A program made the translations under genes and the position numbers. Shown one piece after another: positions 25,070 to 34,127 of a DNA stretch of 64,000 nucleotides. Each line of letters opens with the position of its first letter. Position 1 is the first letter of the stretch. The notes under the pieces were generated by a model that was not told the DNA's origin, ran no database searches, and saw only the letters and a program-made list of their open reading frames with translations. This DNA is from Bacteroidales bacterium (GTDB lineage Bacteria > Bacteroidota > Bacteroidia > Bacteroidales > UBA932): the NCBI GenBank assembly GCA_017469745.1, contig JAFUFS010000063.1, positions 1 through 64,000 on the forward strand, read 5' to 3'.

Positions 25070-25085
25070 TCTTCCCATTAATTGT

Positions 25086-25093
25086 TATATTTG
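25086..25093 (+). promoter_or_regulatory. -7 box for fabF
   Basis: TATATTTG in the 71-nt gap after fabH, 47 nt before the fabF start. Confidence 0.55.
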
Positions 25094-25140
25094 CATTCTC
25101 TACGAACTGAATAACCAAGAATTAAGAATTATCTGAATAT

Positions 25141-26400
25141 ATGGACAAAAGAGTTGTAATAACTGGTATGGGTGTCATCTCCCCTGTCGGAAATGACGTC
25201 ACTACTTTCTGGAAAAACCTGTGCGAAGGTTATTGTGGAATCGAAGTCATCGAAAGCGAAGACACCGAGCAGCTGCCTGTCAGGATCGCAGGAAAGGTCA
25301 AGGATTTCCACGCTGAGGAATATGGGATGGACAAGCCCTTCATCCGCAAGCAGGACCTTTTCACCCAGTTCGGAGTTGCCGCTGCCTACCAGGCAGTGAA
25401 GCAGTCCGGCCTCATCTCCACCGGAGAGGGTCAGAACATCGACCCCTTCAGGTTCGGAGTGTATTTCGGCTCCGGCATCGGAGGCTTCGCCACCCAGTAC
25501 AGGGAGATGGCCAAGATGATCGACGATCCTTCAGGCCAGTGGATCTCTCCTCTGTTCATCCCTACGATGATCTCCAACATCGCAGCAGGACAGATTGCCA
25601 TCCTCAACCATGCCGAAGGCCCCTGCCTTGACATCGTGACTGCCTGCGCAACCTCCACCAACGCTATGGGAGAGGCCTACAGGGCGATCAAGCACGGCTA
25701 CGCTGATGCTATCATCACCGGAGGAAGCGAGAACGCCACCATTCCGATCGGAATCGCCGGATTCGCCAACCTCAAGGCCCTTTCCAGGTCCACCGATCCC
25801 AAGTACGCATCCCTCCCGTTCAACGCCAACCGCGCCGGCTTCGTGATGGGCGACGGCTCCGCTTCCCTCATCCTTGAGGAATATGAGCACGCCAAGGCCC
25901 GTGGAGCCAAGATCCTAGGTGAAATGGTCGGCTACGGCAACACCTGCGATGCCTACCACTCCACAGCCCCCAGGCCGGACGGAACCACCCAGGCCAGGTG
26001 CATCGAACTCGCCCTCAAGGAGGCCGGATTCGACGAGAATAAGGACAACCTTTACATCAACGCCCACGGTACCGGTACCAAGCTCAACGATGCTGCCGAA
26101 ACCCTGGCTTACAAGAACGCCCTCGGAGACTTCGCCTACAAGGCCCACATCAGCTCTATCAAGTCCATGACCGGACACATGTTCGGAGCTGCAGGTGCAG
26201 CCGAGGCTATAGCTACCGTCCTCGCACTACGCGACGGAATCTGCCCTCCCACCATCAACCTGGACACTCCCGATCCCGAATGCGACCTGGACTACACTCC
26301 CAACAAGGCAGTCAAGGCTGACCTGACTCTCGGTATCTCCGACTCATTCGGCTTCGGAGGCCACGATGCCTGCGTAGCATTCAGAAAATGTGAAGATTAA
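25141..26400 (+). CDS. fabF: 3-oxoacyl-ACP synthase II (KAS II)
   Basis: Elongating condensing enzyme of fatty-acid synthesis, joining malonyl-ACP to acyl-ACP. The 419-residue chain has the catalytic cysteine in VTACATSTNAMGEAY, the two histidines in INAHGTGTKLND and KSMTGHMFGAAGA, and the FGFGGHDACVAF end. Length and order are normal. In many Bacteroidota the main fabF is next to acpP; here it is with fabH and a dehydratase instead, so this could be a second copy. The dehydratase starts 11 nt after its stop, so the two share an mRNA. Confidence 0.93.
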   Translation: MDKRVVITGMGVISPVGNDVTTFWKNLCEGYCGIEVIESEDTEQLPVRIAGKVKDFHAEEYGMDKPFIRKQDLFTQFGVAAAYQAVKQSGLISTGEGQNIDPFRFGVYFGSGIGGFATQYREMAKMIDDPSGQWISPLFIPTMISNIAAGQIAILNHAEGPCLDIVTACATSTNAMGEAYRAIKHGYADAIITGGSENATIPIGIAGFANLKALSRSTDPKYASLPFNANRAGFVMGDGSASLILEEYEHAKARGAKILGEMVGYGNTCDAYHSTAPRPDGTTQARCIELALKEAGFDENKDNLYINAHGTGTKLNDAAETLAYKNALGDFAYKAHISSIKSMTGHMFGAAGAAEAIATVLALRDGICPPTINLDTPDPECDLDYTPNKAVKADLTLGISDSFGFGGHDACVAFRKCED

Positions 26401-26411
26401 TTCGAAAGACC

Positions 26412-26846
26412 ATGACAGAAGTACTCAACAAGGAAGACATCAAGAAATTCCTGCCCCACAGGGAACCGATGCTCCTCATCGAAGGAGCTTTCATTGACGA
26501 TAACGGCCTCGCCCACTCCAAGTACAGGATCAAGGAAGACGAGTTTTTCACAAGGGGCCACTTCCCCGGCAACCCTGTAGTTCCCGGAGTCATCCTCTGC
26601 GAGATCATGGCACAGAGCTGCGCCATACTGGTCAAGGATGAGATTCCCGGCAACATCACCCTTTACGCCGGAATCGACAAGGTCCGCTTCAAGAACTCCG
26701 TAAAGCCCGGAGATCTCTGCGAGGTCACTGCAAGCCTGGACAACAGGCGCGGACAGCTGTTCTTCTGCTCTGCTAAGCTCGAGGTGAACGGCAAGCTCTG
26801 CTGCAAGGGAGAGCCTTCCTTCGCCCTCGTCCCCATCCAGAAATAA
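26412..26846 (+). CDS. fabZ: FabZ-like 3-hydroxyacyl-ACP dehydratase
   Basis: Hot-dog-fold enzyme that removes water from 3-hydroxyacyl-ACP. The 144 residues show the FabZ N-terminal motif KKFLPHREPMLLIEGA and the active-site helix GHFPGNPVVPGVILCEIMAQSCAIL (quoted as a landmark; histidine and glutamate are the catalytic pair). Bacteroidota usually carry FabZ fused to LpxC, so this stand-alone gene is probably an additional dehydratase working with the adjacent fabF and fabH. It lies 11 nt after fabF and 8 nt before the RluA gene. Confidence 0.88.
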   Translation: MTEVLNKEDIKKFLPHREPMLLIEGAFIDDNGLAHSKYRIKEDEFFTRGHFPGNPVVPGVILCEIMAQSCAILVKDEIPGNITLYAGIDKVRFKNSVKPGDLCEVTASLDNRRGQLFFCSAKLEVNGKLCCKGEPSFALVPIQK

Positions 26847-26854
26847 TTTCAGGG

Positions 26855-27568
26855 ATGGAGTACAGAAGGCTTGATGCCCGTGAATTCGAGGACATCTCTT
26901 CGAGGATACTCCATGAGGACAACCATGTCCTGGTCTTCAACAAGGCCGCCGGTGAGATCGTCCAGGGCGACAAGACCGGGGACGAATGCCTGGCCGAGAC
27001 CCTCAAAGCATTCATAGCTCAGCGAGATGGAAAGCCCGGGAAGGTATTCCTGGGCATTCCTCATCGTCTGGACAGGCCTGTGAGCGGGATTGTGGTTTTT
27101 GCCAAGACTTCCAAAGCTCTCTCCAGGCTGTCGGAATTGTTCCGCACCGGGGACATCCACAAGACCTACTGGGCCCTTTGCTGCAATGCTCCGGAAAAGG
27201 AATCCGGTGAGCTTACGGACTGGCTCTCACGCAACGAAAAGATGAACAAGAGTTTCATCGTCAAGGCAGGATCAGCCGGAGCCAAGGAAGCCAAGTTGCG
27301 CTACCGCCTCCTGGGCCGTACGGACAGATATTCATTGGTGGAAGTGGAACTCCTGACAGGCCGTCACCATCAGATCCGCTGCCAGCTGGCAGGCATGGGC
27401 TGCGTGATAAAGGGAGACCTGAAGTACGGCGCTCCCAGGTCGAATCCCGACGGAGGCATCAGCCTTCACTCACGGAGTATAAAATTTGTCCACCCCGTCC
27501 GCAAGGACGAGATGGACATTATCGCTCCTCCCCCTTCTTCCTGGAAGGGAATAGGGGAATTCATCTAG
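26855..27568 (+). CDS. RluA-family pseudouridine synthase
   Basis: Converts uridine to pseudouridine in rRNA or tRNA. The 237 residues contain the RluA catalytic motif GIPHRLDRPVSGIVVFAKTSKALSRLS (the aspartate of HRLDRPxSG is the nucleophile), the opening DNHVLVFNKAAGEIVQGDKTG and the LLTGRHHQIRCQLAGMG motif. There is no S4 domain, so it is a short RluA-type enzyme; the target base is unknown. It is last in the fab run, and its stop overlaps the convergent 27565-28242 gene by 4 nt. Confidence 0.9.
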   Translation: MEYRRLDAREFEDISSRILHEDNHVLVFNKAAGEIVQGDKTGDECLAETLKAFIAQRDGKPGKVFLGIPHRLDRPVSGIVVFAKTSKALSRLSELFRTGDIHKTYWALCCNAPEKESGELTDWLSRNEKMNKSFIVKAGSAGAKEAKLRYRLLGRTDRYSLVEVELLTGRHHQIRCQLAGMGCVIKGDLKYGAPRSNPDGGISLHSRSIKFVHPVRKDEMDIIAPPPSSWKGIGEFI

Positions 27569-28242
27569 TAGTTTCCTATACCTTCGAGAGCCTTCTCCCT
27601 CTCCCGGTCTGCCTTTTCGATGGCTTTCCGGGCTTTTTCATTGGCCTTGTCGACAGCCTTCTGATGTGCCTTGTCAGCCTTCGCACGAGCCTTGTCTGCC
27701 TCCTTTTCGGCCTTCTTCTGGGCCTTCACGGCCTCCTGCCTCGCCTGCTTTTCAAGCTTCTTGGCCTCGGCCTGTGACTCCTTCGCGGCCTGCTCTGCCC
27801 TGGCAGAAGCTATCGCAGAAGCCGTTCCTTGAGACGATCTGGTAAAAGAAGAGCCCCTGGAACCGGTCCTCAGAAGGGCATAGCAGGAGACATTGTATCT
27901 TTTCCTGACCTTCCTGTAGACGAAGAATGAGCTGGCTACTTCTCCGTAAGGATAGTAGGACATGGCGTCCTCACGAGCCTGGGATTTGGCTTCGTTAAGG
28001 CTCTTCGAGGTAGCCTTGCCGACAACCTCCAGAAGGTTCTTCTCTGAATACTTTACAGCGAGGTAATCCTTGACGGCGTCATCCAGCTTGTTGTTGTCCA
28101 AAGGCTTGTAGCCTTCCTCCTTGAGCTGGCTGACGAGATACTTGGAGTCTTCCTTGGCCTGCTTTACAGCTTTCCTGCCCTGAGCTCCAAGGGGAGCCAA
28201 CGCCATGAAAGCGGCCAGGACGATTAAGGTGATTCTTTTCAT
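27565..28242 (-). CDS. Exported protein with Ala/Lys/Glu-rich coiled-coil tail
   Basis: Not a family I recognise. The 225-residue product has a signal peptide (MKRITLIVLAAFMALAPLGAQG), a mixed domain (residues 25-130, for example NKLDDAVKDYLAVKYSEKNLLEVVGKA and YPYGEVASSFFVYRKVRKRYNVSCYALLRTG) and a long charged tail of repeated AxxKA(D/E)K units (about residues 150-220) that should form a single helix or coiled coil. The start at 28242 puts the signal at the N terminus. A -7 box (28283-28290) lies 40 nt upstream. Periplasmic or outer-membrane location is likely; function unknown. Confidence 0.65.
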   Translation of the reverse strand: MKRITLIVLAAFMALAPLGAQGRKAVKQAKEDSKYLVSQLKEEGYKPLDNNKLDDAVKDYLAVKYSEKNLLEVVGKATSKSLNEAKSQAREDAMSYYPYGEVASSFFVYRKVRKRYNVSCYALLRTGSRGSSFTRSSQGTASAIASARAEQAAKESQAEAKKLEKQARQEAVKAQKKAEKEADKARAKADKAHQKAVDKANEKARKAIEKADREREKALEGIGNY

Positions 28243-28282
28243 TCGTGACATGTAATTTATTAGTTTTTCATACACAACGTCA

Positions 28283-28290
28283 CAAAGATA
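28283..28290 (-). promoter_or_regulatory. -7 box for the coiled-coil protein gene
   Basis: CAAAGATA on the plus strand, 40 nt before the start at 28242, in the short gap after the AraC gene. Confidence 0.5.
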
Positions 28291-28300
28291 GCATAAAAAA

Positions 28301-29392
28301 TCATAATCGATCCCTGGTTTCCATCACATACTCCTGCAGCCATTCAGAAGGAGTCTTCCCGGTGTTCACCTTGAAAGCCATGTTGAAAGAGACCCCGGAA
28401 TTGAACCCGGAGAGAGTGGCGGCCTCACCAACTTTCATCCTCGGATCCTTCCTGAACAGCCCCATGGCGTACTGCACCCTGTGATAATTCACGAACTGCC
28501 TGAAGTTACGCCCCGACAGGATGTTGATTGTGCGAGATAAATACAATTTGTTGGAATAGACTTTCTCCGCAAGGTCGTTCATGCAGAACGACGGGTCAAG
28601 ATAAGGCTGGTCTTCGGTCATGTAGTCCATGATCTTCCGGTAGAGGTTGTTCATCTTGCGGTCCTCTTCGGCCTTGTCGATGTAGGAAGTCCTCAGATTG
28701 CCCTTGATTATGTCCTTGACCCTCTCCTCGGTGTCCTTGTCCATGAGGAAGGTCCTGCCTGAAATGGCCTTCATGTACAACAGGGCATACATCACTGCAA
28801 TGAATCCCCCGCAGATGAGGACCAGCACCTGTCCGGCGTCCCCGGGTACGGAAACGCTGCACATGAAAAAGACACAGATGCCCAGGAATCCCATCGAATA
28901 GAGGAAGCGGGAATAGTCCTCCATGCTGTGCCACACAGCCATGCTGCGGAAAAACAGCCTTATCCCCTTGAAACGCCTGGCAGCCGTCAATGCAAAGCAC
29001 GAGATGAAAACGACTATCATCAATGCGACTGCGGAGGCAGTTGCCTGGGCCCTGAACGAGGCTTTGCCCGAACGGAGGATGATCCCGTAAAGGATGGCAA
29101 GGCCCCCGGACAGTACGATCGCAAAAGATGTTTTCAATGCCGGTACGGGCTTCTCGAACGAGCAGGGATACATCGCAAGCACCGCCGCTGCAAAGAGCAT
29201 GTCCGCCACCACCATGTCCTTGGGGCAGGGCCGCGCCAGGATCAGGTCGATTGTTATGAACAATATGCCGGAGAATGCAGAGATGATTCTTATCCAGAAT
29301 CTTGGAGTTCCGGAGACATGGTTCTTCAACAGGTCATAGATCAGGAAGAAGGACAGTTCCAGCAACAAAGGAAATGCAATTATTCCCGTCAT
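28301..29392 (-). CDS. AraC-family regulator with membrane N-terminal half
   Basis: The N-terminal 240 residues contain six to seven hydrophobic helices and the C-terminal 110 form an AraC/XylS domain with two helix-turn-helix motifs (MNDLAEKVYSNKLYLSRTINILSGRNFRQFVNYHRVQYAMGL and VGEAATLSGFNSGVSFNMAFKVNTGKTPSEW, landmarks only). It probably senses a signal at the membrane and acts on nearby or distant promoters; targets unknown. The start MTGIIAFPLLLEL (29392) is chosen over an ATG at 29494 because a strong terminator for the upstream yitT genes (29446-29475) lies between them. The start is therefore less certain than the family. Confidence 0.78.
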   Translation of the reverse strand: MTGIIAFPLLLELSFFLIYDLLKNHVSGTPRFWIRIISAFSGILFITIDLILARPCPKDMVVADMLFAAAVLAMYPCSFEKPVPALKTSFAIVLSGGLAILYGIILRSGKASFRAQATASAVALMIVVFISCFALTAARRFKGIRLFFRSMAVWHSMEDYSRFLYSMGFLGICVFFMCSVSVPGDAGQVLVLICGGFIAVMYALLYMKAISGRTFLMDKDTEERVKDIIKGNLRTSYIDKAEEDRKMNNLYRKIMDYMTEDQPYLDPSFCMNDLAEKVYSNKLYLSRTINILSGRNFRQFVNYHRVQYAMGLFRKDPRMKVGEAATLSGFNSGVSFNMAFKVNTGKTPSEWLQEYVMETRDRL

Positions 29393-29445
29393 AAGGATAG
29401 GTTTTGGTTTCCAGGTCAATAATAACGGCCAAAAGATATAAAAAG

Positions 29446-29475
29446 AAAAAACCTCCGGCACCGCAATGCCGGGGG
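29446..29475 (-). terminator. Rho-independent terminator after the YitT genes
   Basis: On the minus strand, CCCCCGGCA-TTGCGG-TGCCGGAGG folds into a 9-bp stem with a 6-nt loop (one G-T pair), followed at once by TTTTTTCTTTTT. It stands 33 nt after the stop of the 29508-30431 gene and before the AraC start proposed here. Confidence 0.85.
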
Positions 29476-29507
29476 TATTCTTCAAAAGTGACAAATTAAG
29501 ACGGCGA

Positions 29508-30431
29508 TTATGCCTTTTTATCCTTTATCGAATCAAAGCCTTTACCATAGACTCCGGTAACGGAAGAAATGGAGATAAATGCTTCTGAATCAATCCTCTT
29601 GATAGAGCGGAGGAGAAGGTTGACATCAGTCTTCCTAGTGAGGACCATCAACACCGAGGTCACCTGCTTGGTGTACCATCCCTGTCCGTCAAGGACGGTC
29701 ACTCCCCTGTGGAAATCGCGTCCGATCATGTCGGCTATCTCTTCATACTTGTGAGAGAGGATGAAGAGCTGGACACTCTGCTTGGAACCGGCCAGATAGA
29801 TGTCGGCAAGGTTGCCGCAGACGGTCACGATGATCATGCCATAGACGGCCGTGATGAACTTGTCCACGAAGGGAAGCTGCTCTCCTTCAGGGGTGTACGA
29901 AGGAACAAGGAGAGAAAAAGCGATGATGAACACATCGATGAGGAGGATGACCTTGCCAGGGGAAATGTTGCGGTACTTGGTTATTATCAAGGCGATGATG
30001 TCGGTACCTCCCGAGCTTCCGCCCTGGGAGATCGACATACCTATTCCTAGACCGGACATGGAACCTCCGATGATCGCACAGAGCAACTTGCCGTTGGAAA
30101 GGGCGAAGTCCTGGATGAAGGGCGCCGGAATAAGGCTCTGTTCCAGATTAAGGCAGGCTGAAGCAAGCAGGATTGCGTAGACCGTCTTTATTCCGAACGA
30201 GGGGCCTATGATGAAAAGCGAGATGATGAGCAGGATGGCGTTGATCACAAAATACGAATAACCCATCTTGATGCCCGTAGCGTACTGGATGATGGCACTT
30301 ATACCCGACACTCCGCCTCCGAACATGTTGTTCGGGGTGAGGAAGATCGTCCACCCGCAGGTGTAGATCACGATTCCGAGGGTGATGAGGATGTACTCCT
30401 TGATCAGCCTAAGAGTGTTCTTCTCTTGCAT
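29508..30431 (-). CDS. YitT-family membrane protein with DUF2179
   Basis: A 307-residue inner-membrane protein with five to six helices (IKEYILITLGIVIYTCGWTIFL, YFVINAILLIISLFIIGPSFG) and a C-terminal soluble DUF2179 domain (HRGVTVLDGQGWYTKQVTSVLMVLTRKTDVNLLLRSIKRID). The GGSMSGLGIGMSISQGGSSGGTDIIALI segment is typical of YitT. Function is unknown; relatives have been discussed as transporters. It is the second of two tandem paralogues; its first 23 nt overlap the end of the upstream one. A strong terminator follows it. Confidence 0.85.
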   Translation of the reverse strand: MQEKNTLRLIKEYILITLGIVIYTCGWTIFLTPNNMFGGGVSGISAIIQYATGIKMGYSYFVINAILLIISLFIIGPSFGIKTVYAILLASACLNLEQSLIPAPFIQDFALSNGKLLCAIIGGSMSGLGIGMSISQGGSSGGTDIIALIITKYRNISPGKVILLIDVFIIAFSLLVPSYTPEGEQLPFVDKFITAVYGMIIVTVCGNLADIYLAGSKQSVQLFILSHKYEEIADMIGRDFHRGVTVLDGQGWYTKQVTSVLMVLTRKTDVNLLLRSIKRIDSEAFISISSVTGVYGKGFDSIKDKKA

Positions 30432-31350
30432 TTTCAGACTTCTTTTTAAGTTTCAGATTGATGCCTGTCTTCATCTCGTCGAAACCCTCTCCGTAGACAG
30501 TACTGGCAGATGCGACTGTGACGAAGGCCTTGGGGTCGATTTCCTTCACGGTCTTGGTGATGGTGTGGAGCTCAGGCTTGCGCACCATGATGAGGAGGAC
30601 CTTCTTGCTCTCGCCGGAGTACCAACCCTGTGCATCCAGGGCGGTCACTCCCCTGTTCAGGTCGTGGATCACGGTGTCGGCAATCTCCTTGTACTTTGTG
30701 GAAAAGACCATTATCTGCCACGTGGAATTGCGCCCCAGCATCACCCAATCCACAAAGACGGAGAAGATCACCATGGCCACATAACCGTAGACCATGTCCT
30801 CGACAGTCTTGCCGGGAATCAGGAGGACAGAAGCAATTATGAACAAGTCCACGAACAGGAAGACCTTGCCGAGGGATACCGGCCAGAACTTGTTGACTAT
30901 CAAGGCCACGATGTCGGTTCCTCCGGTGCTGCCTCCGCGGGCGAGGATGAAGGAGATTCCGATAGACTCGATGATGGCCGCCACCACTACCAGGAGGAGC
31001 TTGTTGTCGAAGAATATGTGGATGAACTCCCAGTTCGCCATCAGGTCCAGGAAGAGGGACGAGATGCCGATCGCGTACAAAGTCTTGAAACCGAATCCCT
31101 TACCCAGGATAAGGACTCCCAGGAGGATCAGCAGGGCGTTGATGACGATGTAGGACAGGTAGACAGGGATTCCGGTGGCGAAATTGAGGATGGTACAAGC
31201 ACCGGTAAGACCTCCGCTGGCGATCCCGTTCGGGATGAACATCGCGGACCAGGCGAAGGTGTACATTATCACCCCCAGAGTGATCACCAGATAATCACTG
31301 ACAGTGGACAGGATTGTCTGTTTGAGAGTCTTGCTTTCCTTTTCGGCCAT
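30409..31350 (-). CDS. YitT-family membrane protein with DUF2179 (paralogue)
   Basis: A 313-residue paralogue of the following gene with the same layout: an N-terminal helix (VSDYLVITLGVIMYTFAWSAMFI), several more helices, the ARGGSTGGTDIVALIVNKFWPVSLGK motif and a C-terminal DUF2179 domain (NRGVTALDAQGWYSGESKKVLLIMVRKPELHTITKTVKEID). Together the pair suggests a gene duplication, possibly forming a heteromer. It starts 4 nt after leuS and overlaps the next gene by 23 nt, so leuS and both yitT genes are likely one transcript. Substrate unknown. Confidence 0.85.
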   Translation of the reverse strand: MAEKESKTLKQTILSTVSDYLVITLGVIMYTFAWSAMFIPNGIASGGLTGACTILNFATGIPVYLSYIVINALLILLGVLILGKGFGFKTLYAIGISSLFLDLMANWEFIHIFFDNKLLLVVVAAIIESIGISFILARGGSTGGTDIVALIVNKFWPVSLGKVFLFVDLFIIASVLLIPGKTVEDMVYGYVAMVIFSVFVDWVMLGRNSTWQIMVFSTKYKEIADTVIHDLNRGVTALDAQGWYSGESKKVLLIMVRKPELHTITKTVKEIDPKAFVTVASASTVYGEGFDEMKTGINLKLKKKSENAREEHS

Positions 31351-31354
31351 AAAC

Positions 31355-34120
31355 TTATTTAAGGACTATGTTAACTATCCTTCCGGGAACCACGATCACC
31401 TTCACGATAGACTTGTCGCCCACCCACTTTGAAGTCTGCTCCATGCCGCGGATTTCGGCCTCGACTTCAGGTGCCGGCATCGACTTGGGAAGTTCGACTG
31501 TGAAACGCATCTTTCCGTTGAAGGAGACAGGGTATTTCACGCTGTCTTCTGCGGCCAGTGCCGGATTGAAAACAGGGAAGCTGGCATAGGTGATGCTCTC
31601 CTTGTGGCCGAGAGCCTCCCAGAGTTCCTCTGCGATGTGAGGAGCGAACGGGGAAAGCAGCACCGTCATGGGTTCGAGGATCTCACGTTTGCGGCACTTC
31701 AGGGCTCCGAGGTCGTTGAGAGCGATCATGAAAGCACTTACGGTGGTGTTGAACGAGAAATGCTCGATGTCATATTCCTCCTTGCCGATCAGCTTGTGGA
31801 GCACCTTGATCTCCTCAGGAGTAGCCTTCTCTTCCGACACTGCGAGGTTGTCTCCGTCGAAGAAGAGCCTCCAGAACTTCTTGAGGAAGCGGTTGACACC
31901 GTCGATTCCCTTGGTGTCCCAAGGCTTGCTCTGCTCGAGGGGTCCCAGGAACATTTCGTAGAGACGGAGGGTGTCTGCACCGTAGTCATCGCAGATGTTG
32001 TCCGGATTAACGACATTGAACATGGACTTGCTCATCTTTTCAACCGCCCAGCCACAGATGTATTCACCATCCTCAAGGATGAATTCGGCATCGGCGAACT
32101 CCGGCCTCCACGCCTTGAAGGCCTCGAGGTTGAGCCTGTCGTTGCGGACGAGGCTGATGTCGACATGGATCTCGGTTGTCTGGTACTGGTCCTTGAGTCC
32201 GAGGGAGACGAACTTGTTGGTCCCCACGATGCGATAGACGAAGTTGGAACGGCCCTGGATCATTCCCTGGTTGATCAGTTTGCGGAAAGGCTCATCCTCG
32301 CAGACGTAGCCGAGGTCGAAGAGGAACTTGTTCCAGAAACGGGAATAGATCAGGTGACCGGTAGCGTGCTCAGTACCTCCGATGTAGAGGTCCACGTCGC
32401 GCCAGTAGGCATCCACATCCTTGTCCACCAGGGCATTGCCGTTGTGCGGGTCCATGTAGCGCAGGTAATAGGCGCTGGATCCGGCAAATCCGGGCATGGT
32501 GCTGGTCTCGAGGGGATAACCTTTGTAAGTCCAGTCCTTGGCCCTTGCGAGCGGCGGTTCACCCTTCTCAGTAGGCTTGAACTCGGTGATCTCGGGCAGA
32601 GTCAGAGGCAGGTCCTCGAACGGTACGGGAGTGGGGATACCGTCCTTGTAATAGATCGGGAACGGCTCTCCCCAGTACCTCTGGCGGCTGAAGATCGCAT
32701 CGCGCAGCCTGTAGTTGACCTTCCTGTGGCCCAGTCCATGCTGCTCGACGTAGTCGATAGCAGCAGGGATAGCCTCCTTGACGTCAAGGCCGTTGAGGAA
32801 GCCGGAATTCATCATCTTGCCTTCCTTGGCGTCGAAGCTCTCCTCGCTGATGTCACAGCCCTCGATCAGGGGGATGATGGGCAGGTCGAACTTCTTCGCG
32901 AAGGCGTAGTCGCGGCTGTCGTGGGCGGGAACCGCCATGATGGCACCGGTTCCGTAACCAGCGAGAACATATTCAGAGATCCAGACGGGAACCCTTTCGC
33001 CCGTGAGGGGGTTGACTCCGTAGGAGCCGGAGAAGACTCCGGTCACCGTCTTTGTCTCGGAGATCCTTTCGCGCTCGGTCTTCTTCTTGACATAGGCAAG
33101 ATACTCCTCAACCGCAGCCTTCTGTTCAGGGTTAGTGAGAGTCTGAACCAGGTCGCTTTCCGGAGCAAGCACCATGAAGGTGACTCCGAACACGGTGTCC
33201 ACCCTGGTGGTGAATATGGTGACGTCATGCTCCTGCTCGCCGTTGTAGCATTTGAAGACCACTTCGCAGCCATTGGACTTACCGATCCAGTTGCGCTGCA
33301 TCTCCTTGAGGGAATCCGTCCAGTCTATCTTGTCAAGACCATCGAGGAGCCTCCCTGCATAGGCGGAGACCCTAAGCTGCCACTGCATCATCTTCTTCTG
33401 TTCCACCGGGAAACCGCCGCGCACCGAAAGGCCGTCCTTCACCTCATCGTTGGCAAGTACGGTACCGAGGCCAGCACACCAGTTCACTGAAGTCTCTCCC
33501 TGGTAGGCGATGCGGTAGTTCATCAGCATGTCCGACTTCTCCTTCTCGCTGAAAGCCTTCCACTGTCCTGCAGTGAAGGGATCATGGTCGGAGCAGGCAG
33601 CATTGACGGCGGCACTTCCGCCTTCCTCGAACGCGGCCACAAGGTCCTCGATCGGACGGGCCTTGCTGAGGGAATTGTCGTACCAGCTTCCGAACATCTT
33701 CAGGAACGCCCACTGTGTCCACTTGTAGTAGGCTGGATCACAGGTGCGCACCTCACGGTCCCAGTCATAGGAAAAACCGATGCGGTCCATCTGCTGACGG
33801 TAGCGGTTGATGTTCTGGACAGTGGTGACTTCAGGATGCTGGCCTGTCTGGATGGCGTACTGTTCGGCCGGAAGACCGAAGGAGTCGTAACCCATGGGAT
33901 GCAGGACATTGAAGCCCTTGAGCCTCTTGTAACGGGAAAAGATGTCGCTGGCAATGTAGCCGAGCGGGTGGCCTACATGGAGACCTGCTCCCGAAGGATA
34001 AGGGAACATGTCCAGCACATAGAACTTGGGCTTGGAAGCATCTTCCTTCGTCTTGAAAGTCCCGTTTTCGGCCCAGAAGGCCTGCCATTTCTTTTCAATT
34101 TTCCTGAAATCGTAATCCAT
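31355..34120 (-). CDS. leuS: Leucyl-tRNA synthetase
   Basis: Charges tRNA-Leu with leucine. The 921-residue enzyme has the class I HIGH-type motif in [19 protein letters not shown] (about residue 40-50), an editing CP1 domain with the [19 protein letters not shown] motif, and the KMSKS loop [14 protein letters not shown] near residue 700. The length is within the range for Bacteroidota. A 130-residue insertion relative to E. coli around [20 protein letters not shown] is shared with Bacteroidota LeuRS. It follows the M28-TonB gene region by 7 nt and precedes the yitT pair. Confidence 0.97.
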   Translation of the reverse strand: MDYDFRKIEKKWQAFWAENGTFKTKEDASKPKFYVLDMFPYPSGAGLHVGHPLGYIASDIFSRYKRLKGFNVLHPMGYDSFGLPAEQYAIQTGQHPEVTTVQNINRYRQQMDRIGFSYDWDREVRTCDPAYYKWTQWAFLKMFGSWYDNSLSKARPIEDLVAAFEEGGSAAVNAACSDHDPFTAGQWKAFSEKEKSDMLMNYRIAYQGETSVNWCAGLGTVLANDEVKDGLSVRGGFPVEQKKMMQWQLRVSAYAGRLLDGLDKIDWTDSLKEMQRNWIGKSNGCEVVFKCYNGEQEHDVTIFTTRVDTVFGVTFMVLAPESDLVQTLTNPEQKAAVEEYLAYVKKKTERERISETKTVTGVFSGSYGVNPLTGERVPVWISEYVLAGYGTGAIMAVPAHDSRDYAFAKKFDLPIIPLIEGCDISEESFDAKEGKMMNSGFLNGLDVKEAIPAAIDYVEQHGLGHRKVNYRLRDAIFSRQRYWGEPFPIYYKDGIPTPVPFEDLPLTLPEITEFKPTEKGEPPLARAKDWTYKGYPLETSTMPGFAGSSAYYLRYMDPHNGNALVDKDVDAYWRDVDLYIGGTEHATGHLIYSRFWNKFLFDLGYVCEDEPFRKLINQGMIQGRSNFVYRIVGTNKFVSLGLKDQYQTTEIHVDISLVRNDRLNLEAFKAWRPEFADAEFILEDGEYICGWAVEKMSKSMFNVVNPDNICDDYGADTLRLYEMFLGPLEQSKPWDTKGIDGVNRFLKKFWRLFFDGDNLAVSEEKATPEEIKVLHKLIGKEEYDIEHFSFNTTVSAFMIALNDLGALKCRKREILEPMTVLLSPFAPHIAEELWEALGHKESITYASFPVFNPALAAEDSVKYPVSFNGKMRFTVELPKSMPAPEVEAEIRGMEQTSKWVGDKSIVKVIVVPGRIVNIVLK

Positions 34121-34127
34121 ATCCGTG

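Noticed and set aside
31604..33490. Long open frame (over 600 codons) antisense to leuS
   Set aside because: It is a shadow of strong leuS codon bias; the opposite strand has the HIGH and KMSKS motifs of a full LeuRS, and the antisense product shows no domain.
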